A stretch of 64,000 bases of DNA from NCBI RefSeq assembly GCF_900103805.1, contig NZ_FNIB01000013.1:1-64000 (forward strand). Reading direction: 5' to 3'. Of the stretch, positions 49,216 to 60,839 are shown one piece after another. The translations under genes and the position numbers were made by a program. Source of the DNA: Cryobacterium flavum. Lineage in GTDB: Bacteria; Actinomycetota; Actinomycetes; Actinomycetales; Microbacteriaceae. Position 1 is the stretch's first letter; the number at the start of each line of letters is the position of its first letter. Below the pieces are notes generated by a model. It was not told the origin of the DNA. It ran no database searches and was given only the letters and a program-made list of their open reading frames with translations.

Positions 49216-50742
49216 ATGAGCCAGAATCCCACGCCCGCCGCGACCGACGACGAGGGCTTCTCCGACGCGGAGATGAACGAGCAGAAGGCCGTGCGCCTCG
49301 GCAAACGCGACCGCCTGAACGCTGCCGCCGCGAGCCCGGCCGGCGGCGCGTACCCGGTTTCGGTTCCGGTTACCCACACAATTCCGGCCGTGCGCGCCGA
49401 ATTCGGCGACCTCGAAGCGGATGCCGTCACCGGCGTCACCGTGGGACTGGCCGGCCGCATCGTGCACCTGCGCAACACCGGCAAGCTATGCTTCGCGAGC
49501 CTGCAGTCGGGTGACGGCACCCGGATCCAGGCCATGGTCTCCCTCGCCGCCGTCGGCGACGAGTCCCTCGCTGCCTGGAAGGAGCTGGTCGACCTCGGCG
49601 ACCACCTGTTCGTTACCGGAGAGGTCATCTCGAGCCGCCGCGGCGAGCTGTCGATCATGGTGACCGACTGGCGGGTCGCTTCGAAGGCGCTGCTGCCGCT
49701 GCCCAACCTGCACAGTGAGCTCAGCGAAGAGACCCGGGTGCGCAGTCGCTACCTCGACCTGATCAGCCGCGAGCAGGCCCGTACCAACGTGCTCTCGCGC
49801 TCCAAAGCTGTCGCAAGCCTGCGTCGCACCTTCACCGACCGAGGCTTCATCGAGATCGAAACCCCGATGCTGCAGACGATGCATGGCGGGGCATCCGCTC
49901 GCCCGTTCCAAACCCACAGCAACGCCTTCGACACCGAGCTGTTCCTGCGTATCGCACCCGAGCTGTTCCTGAAGCGGGCTGTGGTTGGCGGCATCGACCG
50001 CGTCTACGAGATCAACCGCAACTTTCGCAACGAGGGCGCGGACTCGACCCACTCACCCGAGTTCGCGATGCTCGAGGCCTATGAGGCCTACGGCGACTAC
50101 AACTCCATCGCCGACCTCACCCAGAAGCTTATTCAGGATGCCGCGTTTGCTATCGCCGGATCATACGTGGTGACCTGGGCCGACGGTACCCTGTTCGACC
50201 TCGGCGGCGACTGGGACCGCATCGGCATGTACGACAGCCTGTCGGTGGCCGCAGGAATCACTATCACGCCAGCGACACCGCTCGCCGACCTCGTTGCGCT
50301 CGCCGCGCGCGAGGGCATCGAGATCGACCACCCCATCCACGGCAAGTACGTCGAGGAACTGTGGGAGCACTTCGTCAAGGGTTCACTCGTGCGCCCCACC
50401 TTCGTTATGGACTTTCCGATCGACACCAGCCCCCTTGTGCGTGGACATCGTTCGGTGGCCGGCGTCGTCGAGAAGTGGGACCTCTACGTGCGCGGCTTCG
50501 AACTGGCCACCGGCTACTCCGAGCTCGTCGACCCGGTCGTGCAGCGCGAACGCTTCATCGAACAGGCCAGCCTCGCCGCCGGCGGCGACCCGGAGGCTAT
50601 GCGCCTTGACGAAGAATTTCTGCGCGCACTCGAATACGGCATGCCGCCGACCGGTGGCATGGGCATGGGCATCGACCGTATGCTGATGGCCCTGACCGGG
50701 CTCGGCATTCGCGAAACAATTCTCTTTCCACTGGTGAAGTAA
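49216..50742 (+). CDS. lysS: Lysyl-tRNA synthetase, class II
   Basis: It charges tRNA-Lys. The 508-residue class II enzyme has an N-terminal OB-fold domain (VTVGLAGRIVHLRNTGKLCF) and the catalytic core with motif 1 (TFTDRGFIEIETPMLQTMHG), motif 2 (INRNFRNEGADSTHSPEFAM) and motif 3 (GGMGMGIDRMLMALTG). The ATG at 49216 is chosen: the N-terminal residues before it (in frame from 49162) are not conserved, and GAAAGAAG sits ahead. Its stop overlaps the start of a 47-residue membrane protein. Confidence 0.96.
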   Translation: MSQNPTPAATDDEGFSDAEMNEQKAVRLGKRDRLNAAAASPAGGAYPVSVPVTHTIPAVRAEFGDLEADAVTGVTVGLAGRIVHLRNTGKLCFASLQSGDGTRIQAMVSLAAVGDESLAAWKELVDLGDHLFVTGEVISSRRGELSIMVTDWRVASKALLPLPNLHSELSEETRVRSRYLDLISREQARTNVLSRSKAVASLRRTFTDRGFIEIETPMLQTMHGGASARPFQTHSNAFDTELFLRIAPELFLKRAVVGGIDRVYEINRNFRNEGADSTHSPEFAMLEAYEAYGDYNSIADLTQKLIQDAAFAIAGSYVVTWADGTLFDLGGDWDRIGMYDSLSVAAGITITPATPLADLVALAAREGIEIDHPIHGKYVEELWEHFVKGSLVRPTFVMDFPIDTSPLVRGHRSVAGVVEKWDLYVRGFELATGYSELVDPVVQRERFIEQASLAAGGDPEAMRLDEEFLRALEYGMPPTGGMGMGIDRMLMALTGLGIRETILFPLVK

Positions 50743-50885
50743 TGAACTATCTGCCCGACGACGAGTTGAAGCCGGACAAGGGTGGGCGCAAGCTGTCGAT
50801 GAACCGCATCGCGCTCTGGGTGATCGTCGGCGGTGTCGGGGTGTATTACCTGGGCACCGGCATGTTCGGCCTGCTCAGCAAGTAG
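50742..50885 (+). CDS. Small single-span membrane protein (47 aa)
   Basis: This gene starts at the ATG in the TAATG overlap with lysS (50740-50744). The 47-residue product has a charged N-terminus (MNYLPDDELKPDKGGRKLS) and one membrane helix (IALWVIVGGVGVYYLGTGMF), ending LLSK. The overlap and the clean charge-helix pattern make it a likely real gene. I do not recognise a family. Confidence 0.65.
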   Translation: MNYLPDDELKPDKGGRKLSMNRIALWVIVGGVGVYYLGTGMFGLLSK

Positions 50886-50911
50886 GGCGCCTTTGCGCGT
50901 AGTCTGGGGGT

Positions 50912-51091
50912 GTGATTGAGAACTTCTGGGGTAACGCGCTCTTTTCGGTCGTACCCACCATTGCGCTCGGCCTGGTCTTCTGGATGCTGATGCGCTCGAT
51001 CCTGCGCGCCGACCGTACCGAACGCAAGGTGTACGCCCAAATCGAAGCCGAAGAACGCGCCAGGCTCGGTCTCGACAAACCGGCCACCTAA
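50912..51091 (+). CDS. Small single-span membrane protein (59 aa)
   Basis: It starts at GTG 50912 after a GGGGG run. The 59-residue product has an N-terminal helix (FSVVPTIALGLVFWMLMRSI) and a charged amphipathic tail (RADRTERKVYAQIEAEERAR). It ends 6 bp before the cls ATG, and with the 47-residue protein it fills the lysS-cls gap exactly. I do not know a named family. It may be an accessory of the cardiolipin synthase or simply a conserved lysS neighbour. Confidence 0.65.
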   Translation: MIENFWGNALFSVVPTIALGLVFWMLMRSILRADRTERKVYAQIEAEERARLGLDKPAT

Positions 51092-51097
51092 GTACCA

Positions 51098-52561
51098 ATG
51101 TTCGGCATCGACGGCCTGACCATCACCGTTCTGCTGGCCCTGATCGCCGACTTCTCCGTTCGCGTGGTGGCCATCATCGTGGTCCCGCGCAATCGCCGCC
51201 CGATGTCGGGCATGGCCTGGCTGCTGACCATCTTCTTCATTCCGTACCTCGGTGTGCTGCTCTTTCTGATGATCGGCTACCGCACCCTGCCGAAGAAGCG
51301 CCGCCTGATGCAGGATGAAATCAACAAGTTCATCCTCGACAGCACCGAGGGTATGGAACTGGTGAGCCGCGAGCATCCGTGGCCGAGCTGGCTCGAATCG
51401 GTCGTCGAACTCAACCGCAACCTCGGGGCGATGCCGCTCGTCGGCGACAACACGGCCAGCCTGATCAACGAATACCAGGTGGCCTTCGACACCATGATCG
51501 CCGACATCAACCTGGCCAAGAAATATGTGCACGTCGAGTTTTATATCCTCTCGCTCGATCACACCACCGCGCCCTTCTTCGACGCCCTCGAAAACGCGCA
51601 CAAACGCGGCGTCAGCGTGCGGGTGCTCCTGGACCACATTCAGTCGATGCGTAAGCCCGGCTTTCGCCAGACCAAGAAACGGCTGACGGATGCCGGTATT
51701 CCGTGGCAGTTGATGCTGCCGGTGCAGCCGTTCAAGGGCAAATGGCAGCGGCCCGACCTGCGCAACCATCGCAAGCTGCTCATCGTCGACGGCCTGGTCG
51801 GATTCATGGGGTCGCAGAACATCATCGACCGCACCTACAACATGCGCAAAAACATTCGTCGCGGATTGATGTGGAAAGACTTCATGACGCGGCTGGAGGG
51901 CCCGATCGTGTCGGGACTCAACGCCATCTTCATCACCGACTGGTACAGCGAAACCAACGAACTGCTCACCCGCGACATCGAGCCGGTGCATCCGAGACCG
52001 GTAACGGATGCTCTCGACTGCCAGGTCGTGCCGAGCGGCCCCGGGTTCAAGGGCGAAAACAATCTGCGCCTGTTCCTCGCGCTGCTCTATTACGCGCAGG
52101 ATCGCATCATCATCACGAGCCCGTATTTCGTGCCAGACGAATCCATCATGTATGCCATCACGACCGCCGTGCAGCGGGGGCTGCACGTGGAACTGTTCGT
52201 GTCGGAGATCGGCGACCAGGCCGTGGTGTATCACGCACAGCGCTCCTACTACGAGGAGCTATTGACCGCTGGCGTGCACATCTACATGTACAAGGCGCCG
52301 TATATTCTGCACGCGAAGCACTTCACGATCGATGACGAGGTGGCGGTCGTCGGCTCCAGCAACATGGACCAGCGCTCGTTCAGCCTCAACATGGAGGTGT
52401 CGCTCATGGTGCGCGGCCGGTCGTTCGTGCGCAACCTGCGAGCCATGGAAGACGAGAACCGGCGCAACAGCCGCGAGCTCACCCTCGAGGAATGGCTCAA
52501 GCAGCCGCTGCGCTCCACCATCCTCGACAACCTCGCCCGCCTCACGTCCGCGGTGCAATAG
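51098..52561 (+). CDS. cls: Cardiolipin synthase (phospholipase D type)
   Basis: A 487-residue membrane enzyme that makes cardiolipin from phosphatidylglycerol. Two N-terminal helices (ITVLLALIADFSVRVVAIIV and MAWLLTIFFIPYLGVLLFLM) are followed by two HKD catalytic motifs: LRNHRKLLIVDGLVGFMGSQ and LHAKHFTIDDEVAVVGSSNM, both with His, Lys and Asp intact. EFYILSLDHTTAPFFDAL is the conserved strand before the first motif. The length fits ClsA-type enzymes. Confidence 0.95.
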   Translation: MFGIDGLTITVLLALIADFSVRVVAIIVVPRNRRPMSGMAWLLTIFFIPYLGVLLFLMIGYRTLPKKRRLMQDEINKFILDSTEGMELVSREHPWPSWLESVVELNRNLGAMPLVGDNTASLINEYQVAFDTMIADINLAKKYVHVEFYILSLDHTTAPFFDALENAHKRGVSVRVLLDHIQSMRKPGFRQTKKRLTDAGIPWQLMLPVQPFKGKWQRPDLRNHRKLLIVDGLVGFMGSQNIIDRTYNMRKNIRRGLMWKDFMTRLEGPIVSGLNAIFITDWYSETNELLTRDIEPVHPRPVTDALDCQVVPSGPGFKGENNLRLFLALLYYAQDRIIITSPYFVPDESIMYAITTAVQRGLHVELFVSEIGDQAVVYHAQRSYYEELLTAGVHIYMYKAPYILHAKHFTIDDEVAVVGSSNMDQRSFSLNMEVSLMVRGRSFVRNLRAMEDENRRNSRELTLEEWLKQPLRSTILDNLARLTSAVQ

Positions 52562-52603
52562 GCGGCCGCGCCCAGCATCCGTCACGCTGTTCCTATAAAA
52601 ACA

Positions 52604-52642
52604 AGGCGTGACTAATGATGCTCCGCAGCATTAGTCACGCCT
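52604..52642. terminator. Strong hairpin between cls and clpC
   Basis: AGGCGTGACTAATG pairs with CATTAGTCACGCCT around a GC-rich loop. On the minus strand the stem is followed by TTGTTTTTATA, but no minus-strand gene ends here. It lies 43 bp after cls and 87 bp before clpC. It could terminate cls or be a control element of clpC. Confidence 0.6.
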
Positions 52643-52728
52643 ACGGCGAACAAACGCCCGCGAGGCGCGCAGGCTGGTTACTCTCGATGTAACGGCACCA
52701 ACTGCCCTGGCGCCAAGGGAGCGATCAT

Positions 52729-55254
<2,526 letters not shown>

Positions 55255-55265
55255 TTCTACCTGCT

Positions 55266-55325
55266 CGCGAGAGCGCAAAAAGTGCCCCAATGGACGTCCA
55301 TTAGGGCACTTTTTGCGCTCTCGCG
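55266..55325. terminator. 60-bp near-perfect palindrome (clpC terminator)
   Basis: The sequence is symmetric about 55295/55296 with 29 of 30 pairs complementary; the only mismatch is C55288 with A55303. The arms contain GTGCCC/GGGCAC followed by five T, so the inner part is a bidirectional intrinsic terminator. The outer arms CGCGAGAGCGC/GCGCTCTCGCG lengthen it. It begins 12 bp after the clpC stop. Confidence 0.85.
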
Positions 55326-55365
55326 GGAGAAACGGGGGTGGTGGGGCGGTCAATAGACTAGGGGA

Positions 55366-55881
55366 GTGAAATTGGAAACGAGATACACGGTGCGCCGTGC
55401 TCGCACCAGCGACGTGCCCGGCATCGAAGCGCTTGTCGAACCGCTCGTGCAGCAGCGCATTCTGCTCGGCAAGGACCGAGTCGTGTTCTATGAGGCCGTG
55501 CAGGAATTTCGGGTGGCCGTTGACTCGTCCGGCACACTGATCGGCTGCGGCGCACTGCACGTCATGTGGGAGGACCTCGGCGAAGTGCGCACTCTCGCCG
55601 TCGACGCCGAGTGGCTCGGAGCCGGGGTCGGCTACACCATGATGCAGCGCCTCGAAGCGGATGCCCGCGACCTCGGCCTCAGCCGCCTGTTCTGCCTCAC
55701 CTTCGAGGTGGGTTTCTTTACCCGCAACGGGTTCAGTGACATGGGCACCGAGACCGTCGATCCGGCCGTCTATGCCGAGCTCGTGCGCTCGCCCGATGAG
55801 GGCGTCGCGGAGTTTCTCGACCTGGCCCGAGTGAAGCCGAACACGCTCGGCAACACCCGCATGGTGAAGCGCTTGAACTAG
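55366..55881 (+). CDS. argA: Amino-acid N-acetyltransferase (L-glutamate N-acetyltransferase, short actinobacterial type)
   Basis: A 171-residue GNAT enzyme that probably acetylates L-glutamate at the first step of arginine synthesis. It is highly similar in pattern to the single-domain mycobacterial ArgA: VRRARTSDVPGIEALVEPLV, YEAVQEFRVAV, LIGCGALHVMWEDLGEVRTL, acetyl-CoA loop EWLGAGVGYTMMQRLEADAR, FEVGFFTRNGF, and AEFLDLARVKPNTLGNTRM. It begins at GTG 55366. It is separated from clpC by the palindromic terminator and lies alone. Confidence 0.88.
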   Translation: MKLETRYTVRRARTSDVPGIEALVEPLVQQRILLGKDRVVFYEAVQEFRVAVDSSGTLIGCGALHVMWEDLGEVRTLAVDAEWLGAGVGYTMMQRLEADARDLGLSRLFCLTFEVGFFTRNGFSDMGTETVDPAVYAELVRSPDEGVAEFLDLARVKPNTLGNTRMVKRLN

Positions 55882-55946
55882 CGAATGTCGGCGCGATCGG
55901 CCCGATCACGGCTTAAAGCGCTGCTCATAGGAGCAAAATACGCGGA

Positions 55947-55964
55947 GTTCACCCCCCGGACACG
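55947..55964 (+). promoter_or_regulatory. Candidate PHO-box-like direct repeat
   Basis: GTTCACC at 55947-55953 is followed exactly 11 bp later by GGACACG (4 of 7 matching). Actinobacterial PhoP boxes are 11-bp direct repeats beginning GTTCACC. The site lies about 130 bp ahead of a secreted nuclease/5'-nucleotidase gene, a typical phosphate-starvation target. The second unit is weak, so this is tentative. Confidence 0.35.
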
Positions 55965-56078
55965 GGCCGTCGCTAGGCTGCGAACTATTGCACCTGCCAA
56001 CCGTGGGCTGGGGGAACTTCCGATAAGCACGACCCCGGGCGCAATGACACACGCATCATTCTATGAATGAGGAGATCC

Positions 56079-59000
56079 ATGTCATCCGCCGATCATCGCC
56101 GTACCAGGCTGGTTTTCGCCACACTACTTGGGGTGAGCCTTGCGGCCGCTCCGCTCATCGCTATGCCGGCCAGCGCCAACACCGCCGGCACCGGAGTCGT
56201 CATCAACGAGGCGTACCTGAACGGCGGCAGCTCGGGCGCGACCTACCTGAATAAGTTCGTCGAGCTCTACAACCCCAGCGACGCCGACGTGTCGCTCGAC
56301 GGCACCTCCATTCAGTACCGCTCGGCCAGCGGCACGTCGAACCCCACCGGGGTCGTCGCCCTGACCGGCACTATTGCTGCCGGTGGCTATTACCTCGTGC
56401 AGGGCAGCTCGAATGCGGCAAACGGCGCAACCCTGCCCACAGCGGATGCCGCCTTCGGCACCTCCTTTGCCGCCGGCTCTGGCACGATCTTCTTCGCCAA
56501 CCAGTCGACGGCACTGACGGCTCCGGCCACCGGCTCACTGACCGGCCAGACCGAGATCCTCGACCTGATCGGCTACGGCAGCTCGAACACTTTTGAAGGA
56601 ACGACCGCCACCGCGGCATCCGTCACCACATCGGTGAACCGCACTGGATCTGTCGATACGGACGTCAATGCCGCCGACTTCACCGCGTCGGCCCCGACGC
56701 CCACGAACGCCGCCGGCGACACTGGCACACCGGTCGAACCCGAGCCGGACCCCGACCCGACCCCGGCGCCCGACGAACTGACCGCGATCGACGCGATCCA
56801 GGGAACTACCGACACGAGCCCGCTCGCCGGAACCGTCGTCAAGACCTCGGGTGTCGTCACGGCCGCCTACCCGACCGGCGGCTTCGACGGGTTCTACCTG
56901 CAAACCGCAGCGACCGGCGGCGAACTGGACTTCGCCAGCCACACTGCCTCGCACGGCGTGTTCGCCTACTCCAGCACGGCGACCGCCGACGTGAAGATCG
57001 GCGACCACGTTCAGGTCGTCGGCACCGTCGTGGAATTCTTCGGCATGACCGAGGTCACCTTCGGCACCGTCGACGACGTCACTCAGCTCTCCACCACAAA
57101 CGTGGTCGCCCCGACCCCGGTCACTGTGGCGCTGCCGACCGGCGCAGAAGGGCGCGAAACCCTCGAGGGTATGCTGCTCGCCCCGCAGGGCGACTTCACC
57201 GTCACCAACAACTACACGACCAACCAATACGCCGAAATTGGCCTCGCCGCTGGAACGACCCCACTAGTTAACCCGAGCGTCACGGCCCTGCCCGGCTCCG
57301 CCGAGTATCAGTCGGCCCTCGCCGAGAATGCCGGCCGAGCAGTCACCCTCGACGACGGCGCCACGACGAACTACCTGGCCGCAGCGAACCAGGGCAGCCC
57401 GGTTCCGTACCTGTCGACCAGTGCACCGGTGCGCATCGGCGCCGCGGTCTCCTTCCTCTCGCCGGTCATCTTCGACTTTCGCAACGACGCTTGGAAGTTC
57501 CAGCCGGTGACAGCCCTCGTATCGTCCAATGCAGCTACCGTACAGCCGGTGACCTTCGCCGACACCCGCACGAGCGCGCCGGAGAACGTGGGCGGCGACA
57601 TCCGCTTGGCGAGTTTCAACGTGCTGAACTACTTCTCGACCACGGGGGACTCGCTCGACGGTTGCCGATTCTACAACGACCGGGCCGGCGTTCCGACCAC
57701 GGTGAGCAGCGGATGTGACGCCCGCGGCGCCGCCACCCAGCTCAGTTTCGAACGCCAGCAGGCCAAGATCGTCTCGGCGATCAATGCCCTCGATGCCGAC
57801 GTGGTCTCGCTCGAGGAGATCGAGAACTCGGCCGCGTTCGGCAAGGACCGCGACGACGCCCTCGCCAACCTGACCGCAGCGCTCAACGCGGCTTCCGGCA
57901 GTGACGTCTGGGCGTTCGTGGCCTCGCCGGCCGCGCTTCCGGCCAGCGAGGACGTGATTCGCACCGCCTTCATCTACAAGCCCGCCGCTGTTGAAACGGT
58001 GGGGGAGTCGGTCATCCTCACCGAATCCGTCGCCTTCAATGGCCGCGCACGTGAACCACTCGCCCAGGCATTCCAGCTGGTCGGGGACGACGAGTCGAGC
58101 TTTCTCGCCATCGTGAACCACTTCAAGTCGAAGGGATCAGGCACCGGTGACGACGCCGATCAGGGTGACGGTCAGGGAGCATCCAACCCGACCCGCATCG
58201 AGCAGGCCAACGCGCTCGTAGCCTTCGCTGACCAGGTCAAGGCCGATTCCGGCATCGATCGGGTCTTTCTCACCGGCGATTTCAACGCCTACGACCTCGA
58301 AGACCCGATTCGGGTGCTACTTGACGCCGGTTACATCAACCAGGGCGACAAGAGCGGCGAGTATACGTACGCCTTCGGCGGCACTGTCGGCTCACTCGAC
58401 CACGTCTTCGCCTCGCCCGAAGCGGCTGTCACGGTCGACGCCGTCGACGTCTGGAACATCAACTCGGTGGAATCGGTCGCGCTGGAGTACAGCAGGTACA
58501 ACAACAACGTCACCGACTTCTACGTCGCCGACGCGTTCCGCTCGTCGGATCACGACCCGGTCGTGCTCGGACTAAACCTCGCCACGCCCACCGCTGTTGA
58601 GCTCAACCTGCTCAACGTCAATGACTTCCACGGACGCATCGACGCCAATACCGTCAAGTTTGCCGGAACCATTGAGCAGCTCCGGGCGGAATATGGCGAC
58701 GCCAACTCGCTGTTCCTCTCGGACGGCGACAACATCGGCGCCTCGCTGTTCGCCTCGGCCTCGCAGAACGACCAGCCCACGATCGATGTGCTGAACGCAC
58801 TCAACCTCGCGGCCTCTGGTGTGGGAAACCACGAGTTCGACCAGGGGTTTAGCGACCTCAGCGGTCGAGTGGCCGACACGGCGAACTTCGACTACCTCGG
58901 TGCCAACGTCTACAACGCGGGCACTGAAACTCCAGCCATGCGGGAGTACACCATCATCGACGTGGCCGGCGTGCAGGTCGGCGTTATCGGTGCCGTGACG

Positions 59001-60818
59001 GAAGAGACCCCGGCGCTTGTCTCGCCCAACGGCATCGCCAGCCTCAGCTTCGGTGACCCGGTCGCCGCGGTCAACCGCGTGGCCGCCCAGCTCACCGACG
59101 GCGACCCGTCGAACGGTGAAGCGGATGTTCTCATCGCCGAGTACCACGAGGGTGCCGGCGCGGGGATTCCCGATGGTGCCACGCCCGAGCAGGAGCTCAC
59201 CGAAGGCGGCGCCTTCGCCGCAATCGTGAATGACACCTCGGCAGAGGTCGACGCGATCTTCACCGGGCACACGCACAAGCAGTACGCGTGGGACGCACAG
59301 GTTCCCGGGGCAGCTGACGGCGTGACGCGCCCGGTGCTGCAGACTGGCAGTTACGGAGAGAACATCGGCCAGGTCGTGCTCAGCTACGACATCGCCACCG
59401 GGGATACGACCACGGTCAAGAACCGGAACGTGGCCCGCTCCACCACACCCGACGCCGACCTCGTGGCCGCGTACCCGCGCGCTGCCGAGGTTCAGACGAT
59501 CACGAACGCCGCGCTGGCCGAGGCCGCGGTCCAGGGCAACGTGCCCGTCGGTTCGGTCACCGCTGACATCACTCGGGCCTGCACGGGCGGAGTTGCGCCG
59601 TGCGCCGAAGACCGCATGGCTCCCTCTACCATGGGCACGCTCGTGGCAAACTCGCTGCGCGCCTCCCTGGCCGACTCCACCATCGGCGGCGCCGAGATTG
59701 GCATCGTTAACCCCGGGGGGATGCGTGCTGACCTGTCTCTTGATCCCGACGGTGTCGTGACCTACGCCGAGGCAAATGCAGTACTGCCGTTCCTAAACAA
59801 TCTCTGGACCACGAGCCTCACGGGCGCGCAGTTCAAAACCGTTCTCGAGCAGCAGTGGCAGACCAACGCCGACGGCACGATTCCGAGTCGTCCGTTCCTG
59901 CAGCTCGGCCTGAGCGACAACGTAAACTACACGTTCGACGCCGACCGTGGCGCTGGCGACCGCGTGACAGGCGTCTGGATCGATGGCACCCCGATCGACC
60001 CTGCGCAGTCATATCGCATCGGTTCGTTCAACTTTCTGCTCACCGGCGGCGACAACTTCCGCGAGTTCCTGAACGGCACCGATACCCGGGACTCCGGTCT
60101 CGTCGACCGGGACGCCTGGATCTCCTACATCCAGACGAACAGCCCACTGTCGCCGTCGTTCAAGGCAAACCAGGCCTCGATCACCGGTGCCCCCACGGCG
60201 GCAGTCGACCCGGGTGACTCGGTCACTTTCACGGTCGGCCGCCTCAACCTCACCTCGCTTGGCGCTCCGAAGAACACGCAGCTCGCGCTGCGCTGGTCGG
60301 GCACCGACGTGGGGACGGCATCCGTTGATTCGACGGGTACGGCCACCGTCAGCGTCACGGTGCCGGCGGATGCGGTGGAGAACAGCATGCTCGAGATGAC
60401 CGCAGCGGAGTCGGGCACGATCGTGCGGCTCGCCGTGGCGGTTTCCGTGACCGCCGAACCGGGCGATGCGCCTACCGCGGCTGGTGAGAAGGAGCTCACC
60501 AAGAAGCTCAAGAACGTGATCGACACTGACAAGAAGGCCTATCGGGCTGGTGACACGGTAGTTATTGAGGTTGGTGTCAAACACGCGGGTGAGTACGTGT
60601 CGGTGTGGGCCTACTCCAAGAAGAAAACCGACGACCTGGGCGGCTGGCTGCTCGTGAGCGCCGAGGGTACCGTGAGCGTCACGCTCGCAGACAACCTCAA
60701 GAACGGCAAATACACAGTGTCCGCACAGAACGCGGACGGTGAGGTGATCGGCTGGACCGATGTGAAGGTCGACAAGGCCAAGAAAGCACCGAAACCGCCC
60801 AAACACGGGCACCACTAA
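56079..60818 (+). CDS. Secreted nuclease/5'-nucleotidase fusion with lamin-tail domain
   Basis: A 1,579-residue exported protein. GAGGAG precedes the ATG at 56079. Order: signal peptide (cleaved near PASANTAG), lamin-tail domain (GVVINEAYLNGGSSGATYLN), a Pro/Asp linker (PVEPEPDPDPTPAPDE), an OB-like domain, an ExeM/NucH-type endonuclease domain (DIRLASFNVLNYFSTTGDSL, LDADVVSLEEIENS, HFKSKGSGTGDD, LTGDFNAYDLEDP, RSSDHDPVVLGLN), a metallophosphatase (NVNDFHGRID, LSDGDNIGAS, GNHEFDQGFSD, TGHTHKQYAW), the 5'-nucleotidase C-domain (NPGGMRADLS, LTGGDNFREFLNG) and an Ig-like end (KAPKPPKHGHH). It probably degrades external DNA and frees phosphate and nucleosides. No LPXTG anchor is seen. Confidence 0.9.
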   Translation: MSSADHRRTRLVFATLLGVSLAAAPLIAMPASANTAGTGVVINEAYLNGGSSGATYLNKFVELYNPSDADVSLDGTSIQYRSASGTSNPTGVVALTGTIAAGGYYLVQGSSNAANGATLPTADAAFGTSFAAGSGTIFFANQSTALTAPATGSLTGQTEILDLIGYGSSNTFEGTTATAASVTTSVNRTGSVDTDVNAADFTASAPTPTNAAGDTGTPVEPEPDPDPTPAPDELTAIDAIQGTTDTSPLAGTVVKTSGVVTAAYPTGGFDGFYLQTAATGGELDFASHTASHGVFAYSSTATADVKIGDHVQVVGTVVEFFGMTEVTFGTVDDVTQLSTTNVVAPTPVTVALPTGAEGRETLEGMLLAPQGDFTVTNNYTTNQYAEIGLAAGTTPLVNPSVTALPGSAEYQSALAENAGRAVTLDDGATTNYLAAANQGSPVPYLSTSAPVRIGAAVSFLSPVIFDFRNDAWKFQPVTALVSSNAATVQPVTFADTRTSAPENVGGDIRLASFNVLNYFSTTGDSLDGCRFYNDRAGVPTTVSSGCDARGAATQLSFERQQAKIVSAINALDADVVSLEEIENSAAFGKDRDDALANLTAALNAASGSDVWAFVASPAALPASEDVIRTAFIYKPAAVETVGESVILTESVAFNGRAREPLAQAFQLVGDDESSFLAIVNHFKSKGSGTGDDADQGDGQGASNPTRIEQANALVAFADQVKADSGIDRVFLTGDFNAYDLEDPIRVLLDAGYINQGDKSGEYTYAFGGTVGSLDHVFASPEAAVTVDAVDVWNINSVESVALEYSRYNNNVTDFYVADAFRSSDHDPVVLGLNLATPTAVELNLLNVNDFHGRIDANTVKFAGTIEQLRAEYGDANSLFLSDGDNIGASLFASASQNDQPTIDVLNALNLAASGVGNHEFDQGFSDLSGRVADTANFDYLGANVYNAGTETPAMREYTIIDVAGVQVGVIGAVTEETPALVSPNGIASLSFGDPVAAVNRVAAQLTDGDPSNGEADVLIAEYHEGAGAGIPDGATPEQELTEGGAFAAIVNDTSAEVDAIFTGHTHKQYAWDAQVPGAADGVTRPVLQTGSYGENIGQVVLSYDIATGDTTTVKNRNVARSTTPDADLVAAYPRAAEVQTITNAALAEAAVQGNVPVGSVTADITRACTGGVAPCAEDRMAPSTMGTLVANSLRASLADSTIGGAEIGIVNPGGMRADLSLDPDGVVTYAEANAVLPFLNNLWTTSLTGAQFKTVLEQQWQTNADGTIPSRPFLQLGLSDNVNYTFDADRGAGDRVTGVWIDGTPIDPAQSYRIGSFNFLLTGGDNFREFLNGTDTRDSGLVDRDAWISYIQTNSPLSPSFKANQASITGAPTAAVDPGDSVTFTVGRLNLTSLGAPKNTQLALRWSGTDVGTASVDSTGTATVSVTVPADAVENSMLEMTAAESGTIVRLAVAVSVTAEPGDAPTAAGEKELTKKLKNVIDTDKKAYRAGDTVVIEVGVKHAGEYVSVWAYSKKKTDDLGGWLLVSAEGTVSVTLADNLKNGKYTVSAQNADGEVIGWTDVKVDKAKKAPKPPKHGHH

Positions 60819-60823
60819 ACAGA

Positions 60824-60839
60824 GGGCACCGGAGTGCCC
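60824..60839 (+). terminator. Short hairpin after the nuclease gene
   Basis: GGGCAC-CGGA-GTGCCC forms a 6-bp GC-rich stem starting 6 bp after the stop codon. The following sequence (GTTCGCAGTCTTTCG) has only a weak T content, so the terminator is of moderate quality. Confidence 0.5.

Noticed and set aside
52643-52728. ClgR or HspR (HAIR) site ahead of clpC
   Set aside because: CGC and GCG triplets occur, but not with the spacing of a ClgR site, and no CTTGAGT-type HAIR inverted repeat is present.
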